Counted from the stretch's first letter, positions 1 to 5,503 are shown. The stretch: 15,431 nucleotides of DNA from an uncultured Clostridia bacterium (GCA_910587195.1 CAJUKL010000053.1:1-15431); one strand, 5' to 3'. The notes: generated by a model not told the origin, from the sequence alone. Translations and numbers: made by a program.

Positions 1-10
1 CAGAGGTTAA

Positions 11-121
11 AAATTTGTTCTGTTGCGTGTGAGAAAGGTAAAGTTTAGGGTCAAGTCCTTTTCAAAGGGCTTGCGAGAATTTGAAGTTCTGAACATACGG
101 TAATTTTTATGCGATTACCCT
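11..121 (+). repeat. Partial copy (A) of dispersed hairpin repeat, with right terminal inverted repeat
   Basis: The stretch from about 19 (TCTGTTGCGTGTG, then a GAAAGGTAAAGTTT block) matches the start of the repeat at 5226 and, inverted, the one ending at 10604. It carries the family hairpin, arms CAAGTCCTTT (52-61) and AAAGGGCTTG (64-73). It then jumps to TTTTTATGCGATTACCCT (104-121), whose reverse complement matches the left end of the 5178-5484 element at 17 of 18 positions. It looks like a shortened copy whose other end lies left of the window. Confidence 0.7.
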
Positions 122-140
122 GAACAGCAACAAAAACACA

Positions 141-169
141 TTGACAAAAAATAAAAAAAATAGTAGCTT
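141..169 (+). promoter_or_regulatory. Probable weak promoter of the 192-932 gene pair
   Basis: A perfect -35 (TTGACA, 141-146) is followed by a 17-bp A-rich spacer and a poor -10 (TAGCTT, 164-169). The position fits the start codon at 192. The poor -10 suggests weak or decayed expression. Confidence 0.4.
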
Positions 170-191
170 AAAAAGGAAAGGAAAAAAGACA

Positions 192-374
192 ATGAAAGTA
201 GAACAATTTGTTATGGCATATGAAGTAGAGCAAGACAAGCTGCGTGCCCTTTTACCAGCTTTTGCTACAGAACCAAAAAAACAATATCAAAAACAAAATT
301 TTTGTGTAGAAAATGCAGCAGCCATTCCTTGTAAACAAGTTTTAGGTTGTTATGTTATCACTTTTGAAAGGTGA
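192..374 (+). pseudogene. Short protein, probably an internally deleted remnant of a longer clostridial protein
   Basis: The frame codes for 60 residues from ATG 192, which follows a GGAAAGG ribosome site. The frame is also open upstream to 141, but that TTG is the -35 element. The first 21 residues (MKVEQFVMAYEVEQDKLRALL) and the last 27 or so (ending in ENAAAIPCKQVLGCYVITFER) resemble, from memory, the two ends of an uncharacterised clostridial protein of roughly 200 residues. The middle appears to be missing, with the junction near residues 22-28 in frame. No catalytic motif is visible and no function is offered. It lies 9 nt before the next gene and probably shares its transcript. It could instead be a genuine small protein. 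Confidence 0.5.
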
Positions 375-383
375 AAAAGATAA

Positions 384-932
384 ATGAGAAAACAACAATA
401 TTTAATCAACTGGTTTGAAAATGAAATTATAGAAACATGTCATTTTTCAAAATCTCGTTTTCATAAGTTGAGAAATCAACAATGGAAAAATGTTTACCAA
501 AAAATTGCAGAAACATTTGCAGATAAAACAAAAACATGGAAAAATGGTCTGCATTGGGCTAATATAAATGGCTATAACCCCAAAAGTATGAAACATTTTT
601 TAGGATGCTATCCTGTTGATTACGCAACATGGTTTTACCATTTACCGCAAATTATACCAAAAGATACCATGGTTTATTTTTTAATAGATAGAGGAGGAGA
701 TTGGTATACAGGAGAACATTTTTGGCTTTTTGAAAGCTGTCTTTCAGAATTGATAAAAGCACTTGAGATATTCCATAAAACTGCCTTTTTTAATTTAGGC
801 TTTTTAGATTATTATATCGTTTCCAAAAAGTTTAAGTGGATAATTGGTTTAAATCATCATGATATTGTTTCTGTTGTTGGAGAGGGCTGCAATCCGGATT
901 GCCTTCTTTCTTACAAGGCAAATAAAAAATAA
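384..932 (+). CDS. DUF6756-like protein of unknown function
   Basis: The product has 182 residues. It starts at ATG 384, with a weak GAAAGGTG site overlapping the end of the previous frame. There is no signal peptide or membrane segment and it is rich in aromatic residues. The C-terminal half has a block reading 'VYFLIDRGG...FWLFE', then 'LDYYIVSKKFKWIIGLNHHD', then 'VVGEG'. From memory this matches the small DUF6756 family, whose members often look like orphan immunity or SUKH-type proteins; that family call has not been searched. The gene ends 4 nt before a strong bidirectional terminator shared with rplA on the opposite strand. AT content is high and similar to the other accessory genes, with no frameshift. 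Confidence 0.6.
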   Translation: MRKQQYLINWFENEIIETCHFSKSRFHKLRNQQWKNVYQKIAETFADKTKTWKNGLHWANINGYNPKSMKHFLGCYPVDYATWFYHLPQIIPKDTMVYFLIDRGGDWYTGEHFWLFESCLSELIKALEIFHKTAFFNLGFLDYYIVSKKFKWIIGLNHHDIVSVVGEGCNPDCLLSYKANKK

Positions 933-966
933 AAAAGCTTGTACAGATAATTGTACAAGCCTTTTT
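931..966. terminator. Bidirectional intrinsic terminator between the DUF6756-like gene and rplA
   Basis: Arms GCTTGTAC (937-944) and GTACAAGC (953-960) form a perfect 8-bp stem with an 8-nt loop, flanked by A6 on the left and CTTTTT on the right. The minus-strand U-tract (TTTTTT, then A, then TTTTTT) is the better one, so the hairpin should end the L11-L1 operon efficiently as well as the plus-strand gene. Confidence 0.88.
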
Positions 967-983
967 CCTTCTTAATTTTATTC

Positions 984-1063
984 TGCGAAACGTAGTTTCG
1001 CAAAAAAGTTTTTGCCAAGCTTTTTTCAAAAAGCTTGTAGAGGTTTGGAAACAAAGTCTCCAA
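984..1063. repeat. Short dispersed repeat (copy D) of three hairpins downstream of rplA
   Basis: Three consecutive hairpins are visible: TGCGAAAC/GTTTCGCA (984-991, 995-1002), AAGCTTTTT/AAAAAGCTT (1017-1025, 1028-1036) and TTGGA/TCCAA (1045-1049, 1059-1063). The order and sequence match the block at 10673-10746 and partly 5253-5290. It begins 4 nt after the rplA stop codon on the minus strand. Confidence 0.75.
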
Positions 1064-1067
1064 GGTT

Positions 1068-1763
1068 TTACTCTGTGATTTTAGCAGGATTTACTTTTAC
1101 GCCAGGTCCCATTGTTGTAGAAATTACAACACTTTTCATGTACTGACCTTTTGCTGCTGCTGGTTTTGCTTTTATCAATGCACTCATAAGAGTCTGGAAG
1201 TTCTCGCTTAATTTTTCAGAACCAAAAGATACCTTACCTACAGGAACATGAATAATATTTGTTTTATCCAAACGATATTCAATTTTACCAGCTTTAATAT
1301 CTTTTACAGCTTTTGTTACGTCCATGGTAACAGTGCCTGCTTTTGGGTTAGGCATTAAGCCTTTTGGACCCAATACACGACCAAGACGACCCACTACACC
1401 CATCATATCAGGGGTAGCAACTGCAACATCAAATCCAAACCAGTTATCATTTTGAATTTTTGGAATCAAATCTTCTGCTCCTACAAAATCTGCGCCAGCT
1501 GCTAAAGCTTCTTCTGCTTTATCGCCTTTTGCAAACACTAAAACACGCACTGTTTTTCCTGTACCGTGTGGAAGAACAACTGCGCCACGTACTTGTTGGT
1601 CAGCATGTCTGCTGTCAACGCCCAAACGAACATGTGCTTCTACGGTTTCATCAAATTTAGCAGATGCTGTTTTTTGTACCAAATCAATGGCATCTGCGGT
1701 ATCATAAAGCATTGTTTTGTCTACTAACTTTGCTTTTTCAATATATTTTTTTCCTCTTTTCAC
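1068..1763 (-). CDS. rplA: 50S ribosomal protein L1
   Basis: The product has 231 residues, the normal L1 length. L1 forms the mobile L1 stalk on 23S rRNA, aids release of deacylated tRNA, and in many bacteria represses its own mRNA. The family core is intact: GADFVGAEDL, then FDVAVATPDMM, then GRLGRVLGPKGLMPNPKAGTV, and the C-terminal TTMGPGVKVN. The start is GTG at 1763 after AAGGAGGT; the longer open frame upstream runs back into rplK and is not L1. It is the last gene of the minus-strand operon. An L1-site-like hairpin lies just before its ribosome site, which suggests autogenous control. Neither rplJ nor rplL follows; a repeat and a terminator come next. Confidence 0.98.
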   Translation of the reverse strand: MKRGKKYIEKAKLVDKTMLYDTADAIDLVQKTASAKFDETVEAHVRLGVDSRHADQQVRGAVVLPHGTGKTVRVLVFAKGDKAEEALAAGADFVGAEDLIPKIQNDNWFGFDVAVATPDMMGVVGRLGRVLGPKGLMPNPKAGTVTMDVTKAVKDIKAGKIEYRLDKTNIIHVPVGKVSFGSEKLSENFQTLMSALIKAKPAAAKGQYMKSVVISTTMGPGVKVNPAKITE

Positions 1764-1780
1764 TTTTGTGACCTCCTTAT

Positions 1781-1808
1781 GTGGTAATATCGGGAGAGCC
1801 CCTCCCAC
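1781..1808 (-). promoter_or_regulatory. Putative L1-binding mRNA site before rplA
   Basis: On the minus strand the rplK-rplA gap reads GTGGGAG, a short GGG/CCC stem, then GATATTACCAC. GTGG pairs with CCAC around an asymmetric internal loop (GAG opposite GATATTA). This matches the 23S rRNA L1 site as I recall it (GUGGGAG ... GUGAAAUACCAC). It ends within the AAGGAGGT region of rplA, so protein bound here could block initiation. Confidence 0.65.
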
Positions 1809-1819
1809 TGTTTGCGTTC

Positions 1820-2245
1820 TTATTCTTCTACTGTAATACCCATACTTCTTGCTGTACCACAAATCATGCTGTAAGCTGCTTCAATAGAGGCAGCATTTAA
1901 ATCTGGCATTTTTGTTTCAGCAATTTTCATTGCTTCTGCTTTGGAAATTTTTGCAACTTTTGTTTTGTTAGGTACACCAGAGCCGGATTCAATGCCGCAA
2001 GCCTTTTTTAAAAGAACTGCTGCTGGTGGAGTTTTTGTAATAAAAGTGAAACTTCTGTCTTGATATACGGTAATCACAACAGGGATAATCAGACCAGCCT
2101 GTGCTGCTGTTTTTTCGTTAAATTCTTTACAGAAACCCATAATATTGACACCATGTTGACCTAATGCAGGGCCAACTGGTGGAGCTGGTGTTGCTTTTGC
2201 TGCTGGAATTTGTAATTTGATATAACCTGTAACTTTTTTTGCCAT
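1820..2245 (-). CDS. rplK: 50S ribosomal protein L11
   Basis: The product has 141 residues, the standard L11 length. L11 binds the GTPase-associated centre of 23S rRNA and supports EF-G action and RelA-type sensing of starvation. The N-terminal domain shows PAAKATPAPPVGPALGQHGVNIMGFCKEFN, including the proline-rich helix bound by thiopeptide antibiotics. The C-terminal RNA-binding domain has GSGVPNKTKVAKI and GTARSMGITVE. The start is ATG 2245 after AGGAGGT; the open frame upstream is leader. It sits between nusG (83-nt gap) and rplA (56-nt gap), and both gaps carry the same L1-site-like hairpin. Confidence 0.98.
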   Translation of the reverse strand: MAKKVTGYIKLQIPAAKATPAPPVGPALGQHGVNIMGFCKEFNEKTAAQAGLIIPVVITVYQDRSFTFITKTPPAAVLLKKACGIESGSGVPNKTKVAKISKAEAMKIAETKMPDLNAASIEAAYSMICGTARSMGITVEE

Positions 2246-2264
2246 TTCGGCACCTCCTATAAAT

Positions 2265-2295
2265 GTGGTAATTAACGGGAAATCTGCCCTCCCAC
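2265..2295 (-). promoter_or_regulatory. Putative L1-binding mRNA site in the rplK leader
   Basis: The minus strand reads GTGGGAG, a GGG/CCC stem with a 7-nt loop, then GTTAATTACCAC, ending just before the rplK ribosome site. GTGG/CCAC closes the structure. It shares the GTGGGAG...TTACCAC frame with the site before rplA and with the 23S L1 site, as expected for autogenous control by L1. Confidence 0.65.
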
Positions 2296-2328
2296 ACACA
2301 AGCCCGATTGCCTGTGCAAAAACGAATC

Positions 2329-2868
2329 TTATATTTTTTCAATCTGACCAAAATCAAGTTCAACGGGTGTTTCTCTGCCAAAAATAGATAGTTTGACAAC
2401 CAGAGTTTTTTTGTTGGTATTAATCTCTTTGATAATGCCAATCGAATTTGCAAAAGGACCTGCAATGACTTTTACGTTATCGCCCAATTCCATGTCAAGC
2501 GTTTGCGTGGAACCAATGCCCATAGCAAATACTTCTTCATCTGTCAAAGGAACAGGTTTTGAACCTGGGCCAACAAAGCTGGTAACACCTCTTGTATTTC
2601 TGACAACATACCAAGTATCATCATTCATAATCATTTTTAAAAGTACATAGCCGGGAAATACTTTGCGTTGTACGGTTTTTTTCTGACCATTTTTGACTTC
2701 TGTTACCTCTTGCAAGGGGACACTCACTTCTAAAATCTGGTCTTGCATTCCTCTGTTTTCAATAATTTTTTCAATATTGGCTTTTACTTTATTTTCATAT
2801 CCAGAATAAGTATGCACAACATACCATCTCATTTGATTAGATTCTGGTTTTAAAGTTTCATCAGACAT
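2329..2868 (-). CDS. nusG: Transcription termination/antitermination factor NusG
   Basis: The product has 179 residues from ATG 2868. NusG binds the RNA polymerase clamp and modulates pausing, Rho action and coupling to ribosomes. The NGN domain covers about residues 13-110 (RWYVVHTYSGYENKVKANIEK, then FPGYVLLKM, then RNTRGVTSFVG). The KOW domain begins near 127 (GDNVKVIAGPFANSIGIIKEI). An ATG at 2877 is in frame, but AAGGA lies only just before it and has 8-nt spacing to 2868, so the later start is chosen. An 88-nt gap separates it from secE and contains a small AGCTC/GAGCT hairpin (2911-2924). Confidence 0.97.
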   Translation of the reverse strand: MSDETLKPESNQMRWYVVHTYSGYENKVKANIEKIIENRGMQDQILEVSVPLQEVTEVKNGQKKTVQRKVFPGYVLLKMIMNDDTWYVVRNTRGVTSFVGPGSKPVPLTDEEVFAMGIGSTQTLDMELGDNVKVIAGPFANSIGIIKEINTNKKTLVVKLSIFGRETPVELDFGQIEKI

Positions 2869-2956
2869 TCCTACCATCCTTTTACTTGATTTTTGATTCT
2901 TTTCGGGAATAGCTCCAAAGAGCTTTGTAAGAAATTGAATCTTTACCGGTGTAATT

Positions 2957-3220
2957 TTATCCTAACAAAGTCAAGATATAGTCATATCCTCCAGAATAGA
3001 CCATATCCATGCAGGTAATAATGACACCAACTAATAAAGAAGTCAAAATAACTGTTACTGTTTTTTTTGCCAATTCCTGTTTTGTAGGCCATACAATTTT
3101 TTTAAACTCTGCTTTGTAGTCGGCTATAGTTTCAGAAAATGTAGGCTTGTCATTTTTTTTTGGCAATTTTTTTTGTTCTTTCGTTTTTCCGCTTGGGTTT
3201 GTGGTGTTCTTTTCTTCCAT
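2957..3220 (-). CDS. secE: Preprotein translocase subunit SecE
   Basis: The product has 87 residues, the short single-span Gram-positive form. SecE clamps SecY in the membrane translocon. The N-terminal 30 residues are charged and lysine-rich. The conserved amphipathic segment FKKIVWPTKQELAKKT follows, and then one membrane span (about VTVILTSLLVGVIITCMDMVY). The start is ATG 3220; an in-frame GTG three codons upstream is too close to the GAGGAAG ribosome site. The gene sits between rpmG (18-nt gap) and nusG, the standard order. Confidence 0.96.
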   Translation of the reverse strand: MEEKNTTNPSGKTKEQKKLPKKNDKPTFSETIADYKAEFKKIVWPTKQELAKKTVTVILTSLLVGVIITCMDMVYSGGYDYILTLLG

Positions 3221-3238
3221 ACTGTTCACTTCCTCACA

Positions 3239-3388
3239 TTATTTTGTTTCTTTGTGTAATGTATGGGATTTACAGAACTTACAATATTTTTTTAGTTCCA
3301 TTCTGTCAGGCATTGTTTTTTTGTCCTTTGTAGTGCTGTAATTTCTTTGTTTACATTCTGTGCATGCTAAGGTAATCCTTGTTCTCAA
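3239..3388 (-). CDS. rpmG: 50S ribosomal protein L33, zinc-ribbon type
   Basis: The product has 49 residues, the usual L33 length. It binds 23S rRNA near the E site. Translation from TTG 3388 gives MRTRITLACTECKQRNY, then KDKKTMPDRMELKKYCKFCKSHTLHKETK. Two CxxC pairs (C9/C12 and C36/C39) make it the zinc-binding (C+) paralog rather than the zinc-free one. No ATG or GTG fits the N-terminus, while GGAGGTGG lies 8 nt before the TTG. It is the first gene of the operon, about 57 nt from the predicted transcription start, and is followed by secE. Confidence 0.95.
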   Translation of the reverse strand: MRTRITLACTECKQRNYSTTKDKKTMPDRMELKKYCKFCKSHTLHKETK

Positions 3389-3451
3389 GACTTCCACCTC
3401 CATTAGTCAATTTTTTTGCATAAAAAAAAGACTTGCGCCTTTCTGAATAAG

Positions 3452-3480
3452 AGGATAACATAAGTCTTTTTTATTGTCAA
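3452..3480 (-). promoter_or_regulatory. Promoter of rpmG-secE-nusG-rplK-rplA
   Basis: On the minus strand TTGACA (3475-3480), a 17-bp spacer and TATCCT (3452-3457) give a start near 3445, about 57 nt before rpmG. It is the only strong promoter seen for the five-gene unit. Confidence 0.85.
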
Positions 3481-3545
3481 GTAATATTTTTTTCTTGAAC
3501 CATAAAAAACTTTTAAAATGGAATTTTAGATAAAAAAAGTAAATA

Positions 3546-3588
3546 ATCCGCTTCACTGAACTGAAAGAACAATTCTAGTGAAGTGGAT
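3546..3588 (-). terminator. Probable terminator of the Arc-like gene
   Basis: ATCCGCTTCACT (3546-3557) pairs with AGTGAAGTGGAT (3577-3588) over 12 bp with one G-U and a 19-nt loop. On the minus strand it is followed by TATTTA and then a T7 run, so the U-tract is slightly offset. It lies 36 nt past the stop codon at 3625. Confidence 0.6.
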
Positions 3589-3624
3589 AGCTGAAACGAC
3601 AGTTTTATAAGATAATTATTCAGA

Positions 3625-3804
3625 CTATTCGCTTAGGGGTGGAATTTCAATCAGACCATTGTTCTGTTCATAGTCTATTATAGCTTGTTTCATGAGCATT
3701 TCAATTTCCTTATTGACAGAGCGACCATTGTTAAAAGCGATAACCTTGAATTTTTCCATAATGTTCCTGTCTACTCTTAGTGGATATGGATTTGCTTGTG
3801 CCAT
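3625..3804 (-). CDS. Arc-type ribbon-helix-helix DNA-binding protein
   Basis: The product has 59 residues from ATG 3804, 7 nt after GGGAGG. The fold is readable: a strand at residues 6-15 (YPLRVDRNIM), helix A at about 15-27 (EKFKVIAFNNG), then helix B from SVNKEIEMLMKQAI to about 49. This matches the Arc/Mnt repressor type, which dimerises through paired strands that enter the major groove. A short acidic tail follows (IEIPPLSE). The gene is divergent from the small genes at 4005 and 4423. The shared promoter region holds five GATATC sites, some 11 bp apart, so it very likely represses itself and the divergent unit; that regulatory role is inferred. Confidence 0.85.
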   Translation of the reverse strand: MAQANPYPLRVDRNIMEKFKVIAFNNGRSVNKEIEMLMKQAIIDYEQNNGLIEIPPLSE

Positions 3805-3833
3805 ATGAAAACCTCCCTTTATCAGATATCAAT

Positions 3834-3861
3834 ATTATATCGTTTTGATATCTTTTATCAA
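3834..3861 (-). promoter_or_regulatory. Promoter of the Arc-like gene
   Basis: On the minus strand TTGATA (3856-3861), a 16-bp spacer and a perfect TATAAT (3834-3839) are visible. GATATC sites sit inside the spacer and just past the -10. Confidence 0.7.
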
Positions 3862-3887
3862 GTAATCAAATAGATATCAAATAGATA

Positions 3888-3916
3888 TTGACAAAAGAGT
3901 TAATTTATGATATCTT
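3888..3916 (+). promoter_or_regulatory. Promoter of the 4005-4593 genes
   Basis: TTGACA (3888-3893), a 17-bp spacer and TATCTT (3911-3916) are visible. The -10 is embedded in the GATATC pair at 3909/3920, so a bound repressor should exclude polymerase. Confidence 0.75.
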
Positions 3917-4004
3917 ATAGATATCATATAAGGAGAGGGATGAGTTTTTGATAATTTGTTTTTTCTAATATGCTGAAAATTATAATAAAAGGAGTGAAAT
4001 ATCA

Positions 4005-4337
4005 TTGTATGATTCTAAAAAAACAGAGTGGATAAAAAATAGAATTTTATTTGTTGAAAAAACATTGCTTTCTTTGGGGTGTAGCATTGTAAATATGCCA
4101 ATATCTTATAAAGAAAATCGTCCTATTTTTGAATATAATCATGAATATTATCGGATTGATAGAATATCTTTTTCTGGTAGAACTTTTATTATATTAGAAT
4201 GGGCTGAAACAATAGAGAAAGTAATCCATAACATTATGGAAGATATAGACCCTTTTCCTTGTGACCTTTCTAATGAGGAAGTTATAAAGGAGATTAAATA
4301 TGCTTTACAAATAGAATCATATCCTTCAGACTATTAG
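4005..4337 (+). CDS. Small acidic protein, possibly immunity-like, unknown function
   Basis: The product has 110 residues with TTG as the only fitting start (4005), 10 nt after GGAG; a nearby ATG at 4009 is out of frame. There is no signal peptide or membrane span. The layout is an N-terminal helix (WIKNRILFVEKTLLSLG), predicted strands in the middle (RPIFEYNHEYYRIDRISF, then TFIILEWAE), and an acidic helix with DIDPFPCDLSNEEVIKEIKYAL. Size, acidity and the mixed alpha/beta pattern resemble small immunity proteins of polymorphic toxin systems, possibly of the Imm59 kind. This is recall only and weak, and no partner toxin is in the window. It is preceded by about 80 nt of leader containing a three-codon frame at 3940. 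Confidence 0.55.
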   Translation: MYDSKKTEWIKNRILFVEKTLLSLGCSIVNMPISYKENRPIFEYNHEYYRIDRISFSGRTFIILEWAETIEKVIHNIMEDIDPFPCDLSNEEVIKEIKYALQIESYPSDY

Positions 4338-4422
4338 TAAAAATTCTCTAAAATATAAAATAAATATTAACTTTTTGTCGGTATTTTATTATTGTATATA
4401 TCTACAAAAAGGTGGGAGATAT

Positions 4423-4593
4423 ATGTCAAACAAAAAAATAGGGCGCCCTATTGCAACAAATCCTAAAAATATCCGTCTGGATATACGAATCACAAAAGAA
4501 GAATTAGCAATCCTTGACAGTTACTGTGAACGAAAAAAAGTAAAACGTCCACAAGGGTTACGAGATGGAATACAAGCACTTAAAAATTTATAA
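4423..4593 (+). CDS. Small ribbon-helix-helix (CopG-like) protein
   Basis: The product has 56 residues from ATG 4423, 6 nt after GGTGGGAG; the frame upstream to 4375 has no ribosome site. The N-terminus is basic (NKKIGRPIATNPKN). A strand (IRLDIRI) and two helices follow (TKEELAILDSYCERK and RPQGLRDGIQALKNL). The 'GRP..NPK...LDIRITKEEL' pattern is typical of small CopG-like regulators carried by clostridial mobile elements and accessory islands. It follows the 4005 gene by 85 nt and ends at a terminator, so it may share its transcript. Its target is unknown. Confidence 0.75.
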   Translation: MSNKKIGRPIATNPKNIRLDIRITKEELAILDSYCERKKVKRPQGLRDGIQALKNL

Positions 4594-4595
4594 AA

Positions 4596-4635
4596 AAAAG
4601 TGACGCGATATTAATAATTTATTTGCATCACTTTT
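4596..4635. terminator. Bidirectional terminator between the RHH gene and the DtxR-type gene
   Basis: AAAAGTGA.GC (4596-4606) pairs with GC.TCACTTTT (4625-4635) with one mismatch and an 18-nt AT loop. The plus side ends CTTTT and the minus side CTTTTTTTT, so it is stronger for the minus-strand gene ending at 4725. Confidence 0.75.
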
Positions 4636-4724
4636 CTAATAATTATGTTCTATAGAACAAGCTACATTAATATTATATATAATACAGCATAATTTTACAA
4701 GTAGATAAAACCATTTTACTTTTT

Positions 4725-5090
4725 TTATTTATTTTCCATATGTTTTAAAATACAATCCAAAGTTTGCTCACTAATCACATGCTCCATACGGCAGGCGTCT
4801 TTTGCTGCTGTTTCTTCTTCCACACCAATCTGCACCAAAAATGCTTTTAGCACACAATGTCTATGATAAATATTTTCTGCAACTTCTTTTCCTTTTTCCG
4901 TTAAAAGAAGCTGATTAATTTGTCCCACTTTGACATAGCCTGCTTCTTTGAGCACAGACATCGCACGACTTACACTAGGCTTGGAAAAGCCTAATTCATT
5001 TGCCACATCAACAGAGCGAGCAATTCCATTTCTTTTTTCCAAAACAAGGATAGTTTCTAAATAATTTTCTCCTGATTCTTGTAATTTCAC
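4725..5090 (-). CDS. DtxR/MntR-family metal-dependent transcriptional repressor
   Basis: The product has 121 residues, the short form lacking the SH3-like third domain, as in MntR. It starts at GTG 5090; the ribosome site is weak. The winged helix covers about 1-65 (LETILVLEKRNG, recognition helix FSKPSVSRAMSVLKEAG, wing QINQLLLTEKG). The dimer and metal domain follows (IYHRHCVLKAFL, then CRMEH). By alignment to MntR and DtxR the metal ligands would be E12, H78, C100, E103 and H104. The position of MntR D8 (DtxR M10) is N9, which is unusual. Such proteins repress Mn or Fe uptake genes when metal is plentiful. Candidate targets are the znu-type operon and the DUF2325 gene, but this is inference. 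Confidence 0.9.
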   Translation of the reverse strand: MKLQESGENYLETILVLEKRNGIARSVDVANELGFSKPSVSRAMSVLKEAGYVKVGQINQLLLTEKGKEVAENIYHRHCVLKAFLVQIGVEEETAAKDACRMEHVISEQTLDCILKHMENK

Positions 5091-5130
5091 ATAAATTCAC
5101 CACACTTTTAAAAACCATTTTACATATTTT

Positions 5131-5159
5131 ATCATATCACATTCCTATCTAAGAATCAA
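5131..5159 (-). promoter_or_regulatory. Promoter of the DtxR/MntR-type gene
   Basis: On the minus strand TTGATT (5154-5159), a 17-bp spacer and TATGAT (5131-5136) lie about 40 nt before the GTG start. No clear inverted-repeat operator overlaps it. Confidence 0.6.
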
Positions 5160-5177
5160 GAAACAGTAGATTTTTAA

Positions 5178-5484
5178 CAGGGCAATCGCATAAAAAATAT
5201 TGTATATATAAAGAAAAAAATTTAGAATCTGTTGCGTGTGTGAGAGGTAAAGTTTTTGGTCAAGCTTTTTTTAAAAAGCTTGTGGGTTGTAGGGCAACGC
5301 CATATGGTTTTTTACGCTTGTAAGCGTGTTTTTGAAGTGGTGCAGGGCGAAGCCTAGACTTTGGAGGAACTTCTGACTTTTGTTAAGCTCATAATAAGCC
5401 ATTTTTTTGACAAGTTGTGTCATTTTTTATTTTTAAACTCAAATTATTATAATTCTTATAAAAAATTTTTATATGGTTACCCTA
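5178..5484 (+). mobile_element. MITE-like element (copy B) with terminal inverted repeats and flanking direct repeat
   Basis: The left end AGGGCAATCGCATAAAAA (5179-5196) and the reverse complement of the right end, AGGGTAACCATATAAAAA, agree at 14 of 18 positions, all differences being transitions. The 9-bp sequence GATTTTTAA directly flanks both ends (5169-5177 and 5485-5493; 10 bp, AGATTTTTAA, if the ambiguous edge base is counted). This is the mark of a target site duplication. No coding frame is inside. The interior (5226-5408) holds the dispersed repeat core with CAAGCTTTTT/AAAAAGCTTG and ACGCTTGTAAGCGT hairpins. Similar ends occur at 104-121 and 6618-6638. Confidence 0.65.
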
Positions 5485-5503
5485 GATTTTTAAAAACTTT
5501 TTA

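Larger units (their letters stand above)
3825..3926. promoter_or_regulatory. Operator array of GATATC half-sites between divergent genes
   Basis: Perfect GATATC occurs at 3825, 3847, 3873, 3909 and 3920, with a near match (GATATT) at 3884. Two pairs are 11 bp apart (3873/3884 and 3909/3920). The second forms the interrupted palindrome TGATATC-TTATA-GATATCA. One-helical-turn spacing is the arrangement expected for cooperative ribbon-helix-helix dimers. The sites cover both divergent promoters. Confidence 0.7.

Noticed and set aside
832..1029. 65-codon minus-strand frame across the DUF6756-like gene end and the repeat
   Set aside because: It runs through a terminator and hairpin repeats and has no plausible protein features.
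3424..3472. Inverted repeat AAAAAAGACTT / AAGTCTTTTTT around the rpmG promoter
   Set aside because: One arm lies in the promoter spacer and is not transcribed with the operon. It could stop read-through on either strand, but no transcript is evident, so it was not listed as a terminator.
4646..4659. Perfect 14-bp palindrome TGTTCTATAGAACA between convergent genes
   Set aside because: It resembles an inverted SOS box but has GTTC-N4-GAAC rather than GAAC-N4-GTTC, and it lies near no promoter, so no regulatory claim is made.
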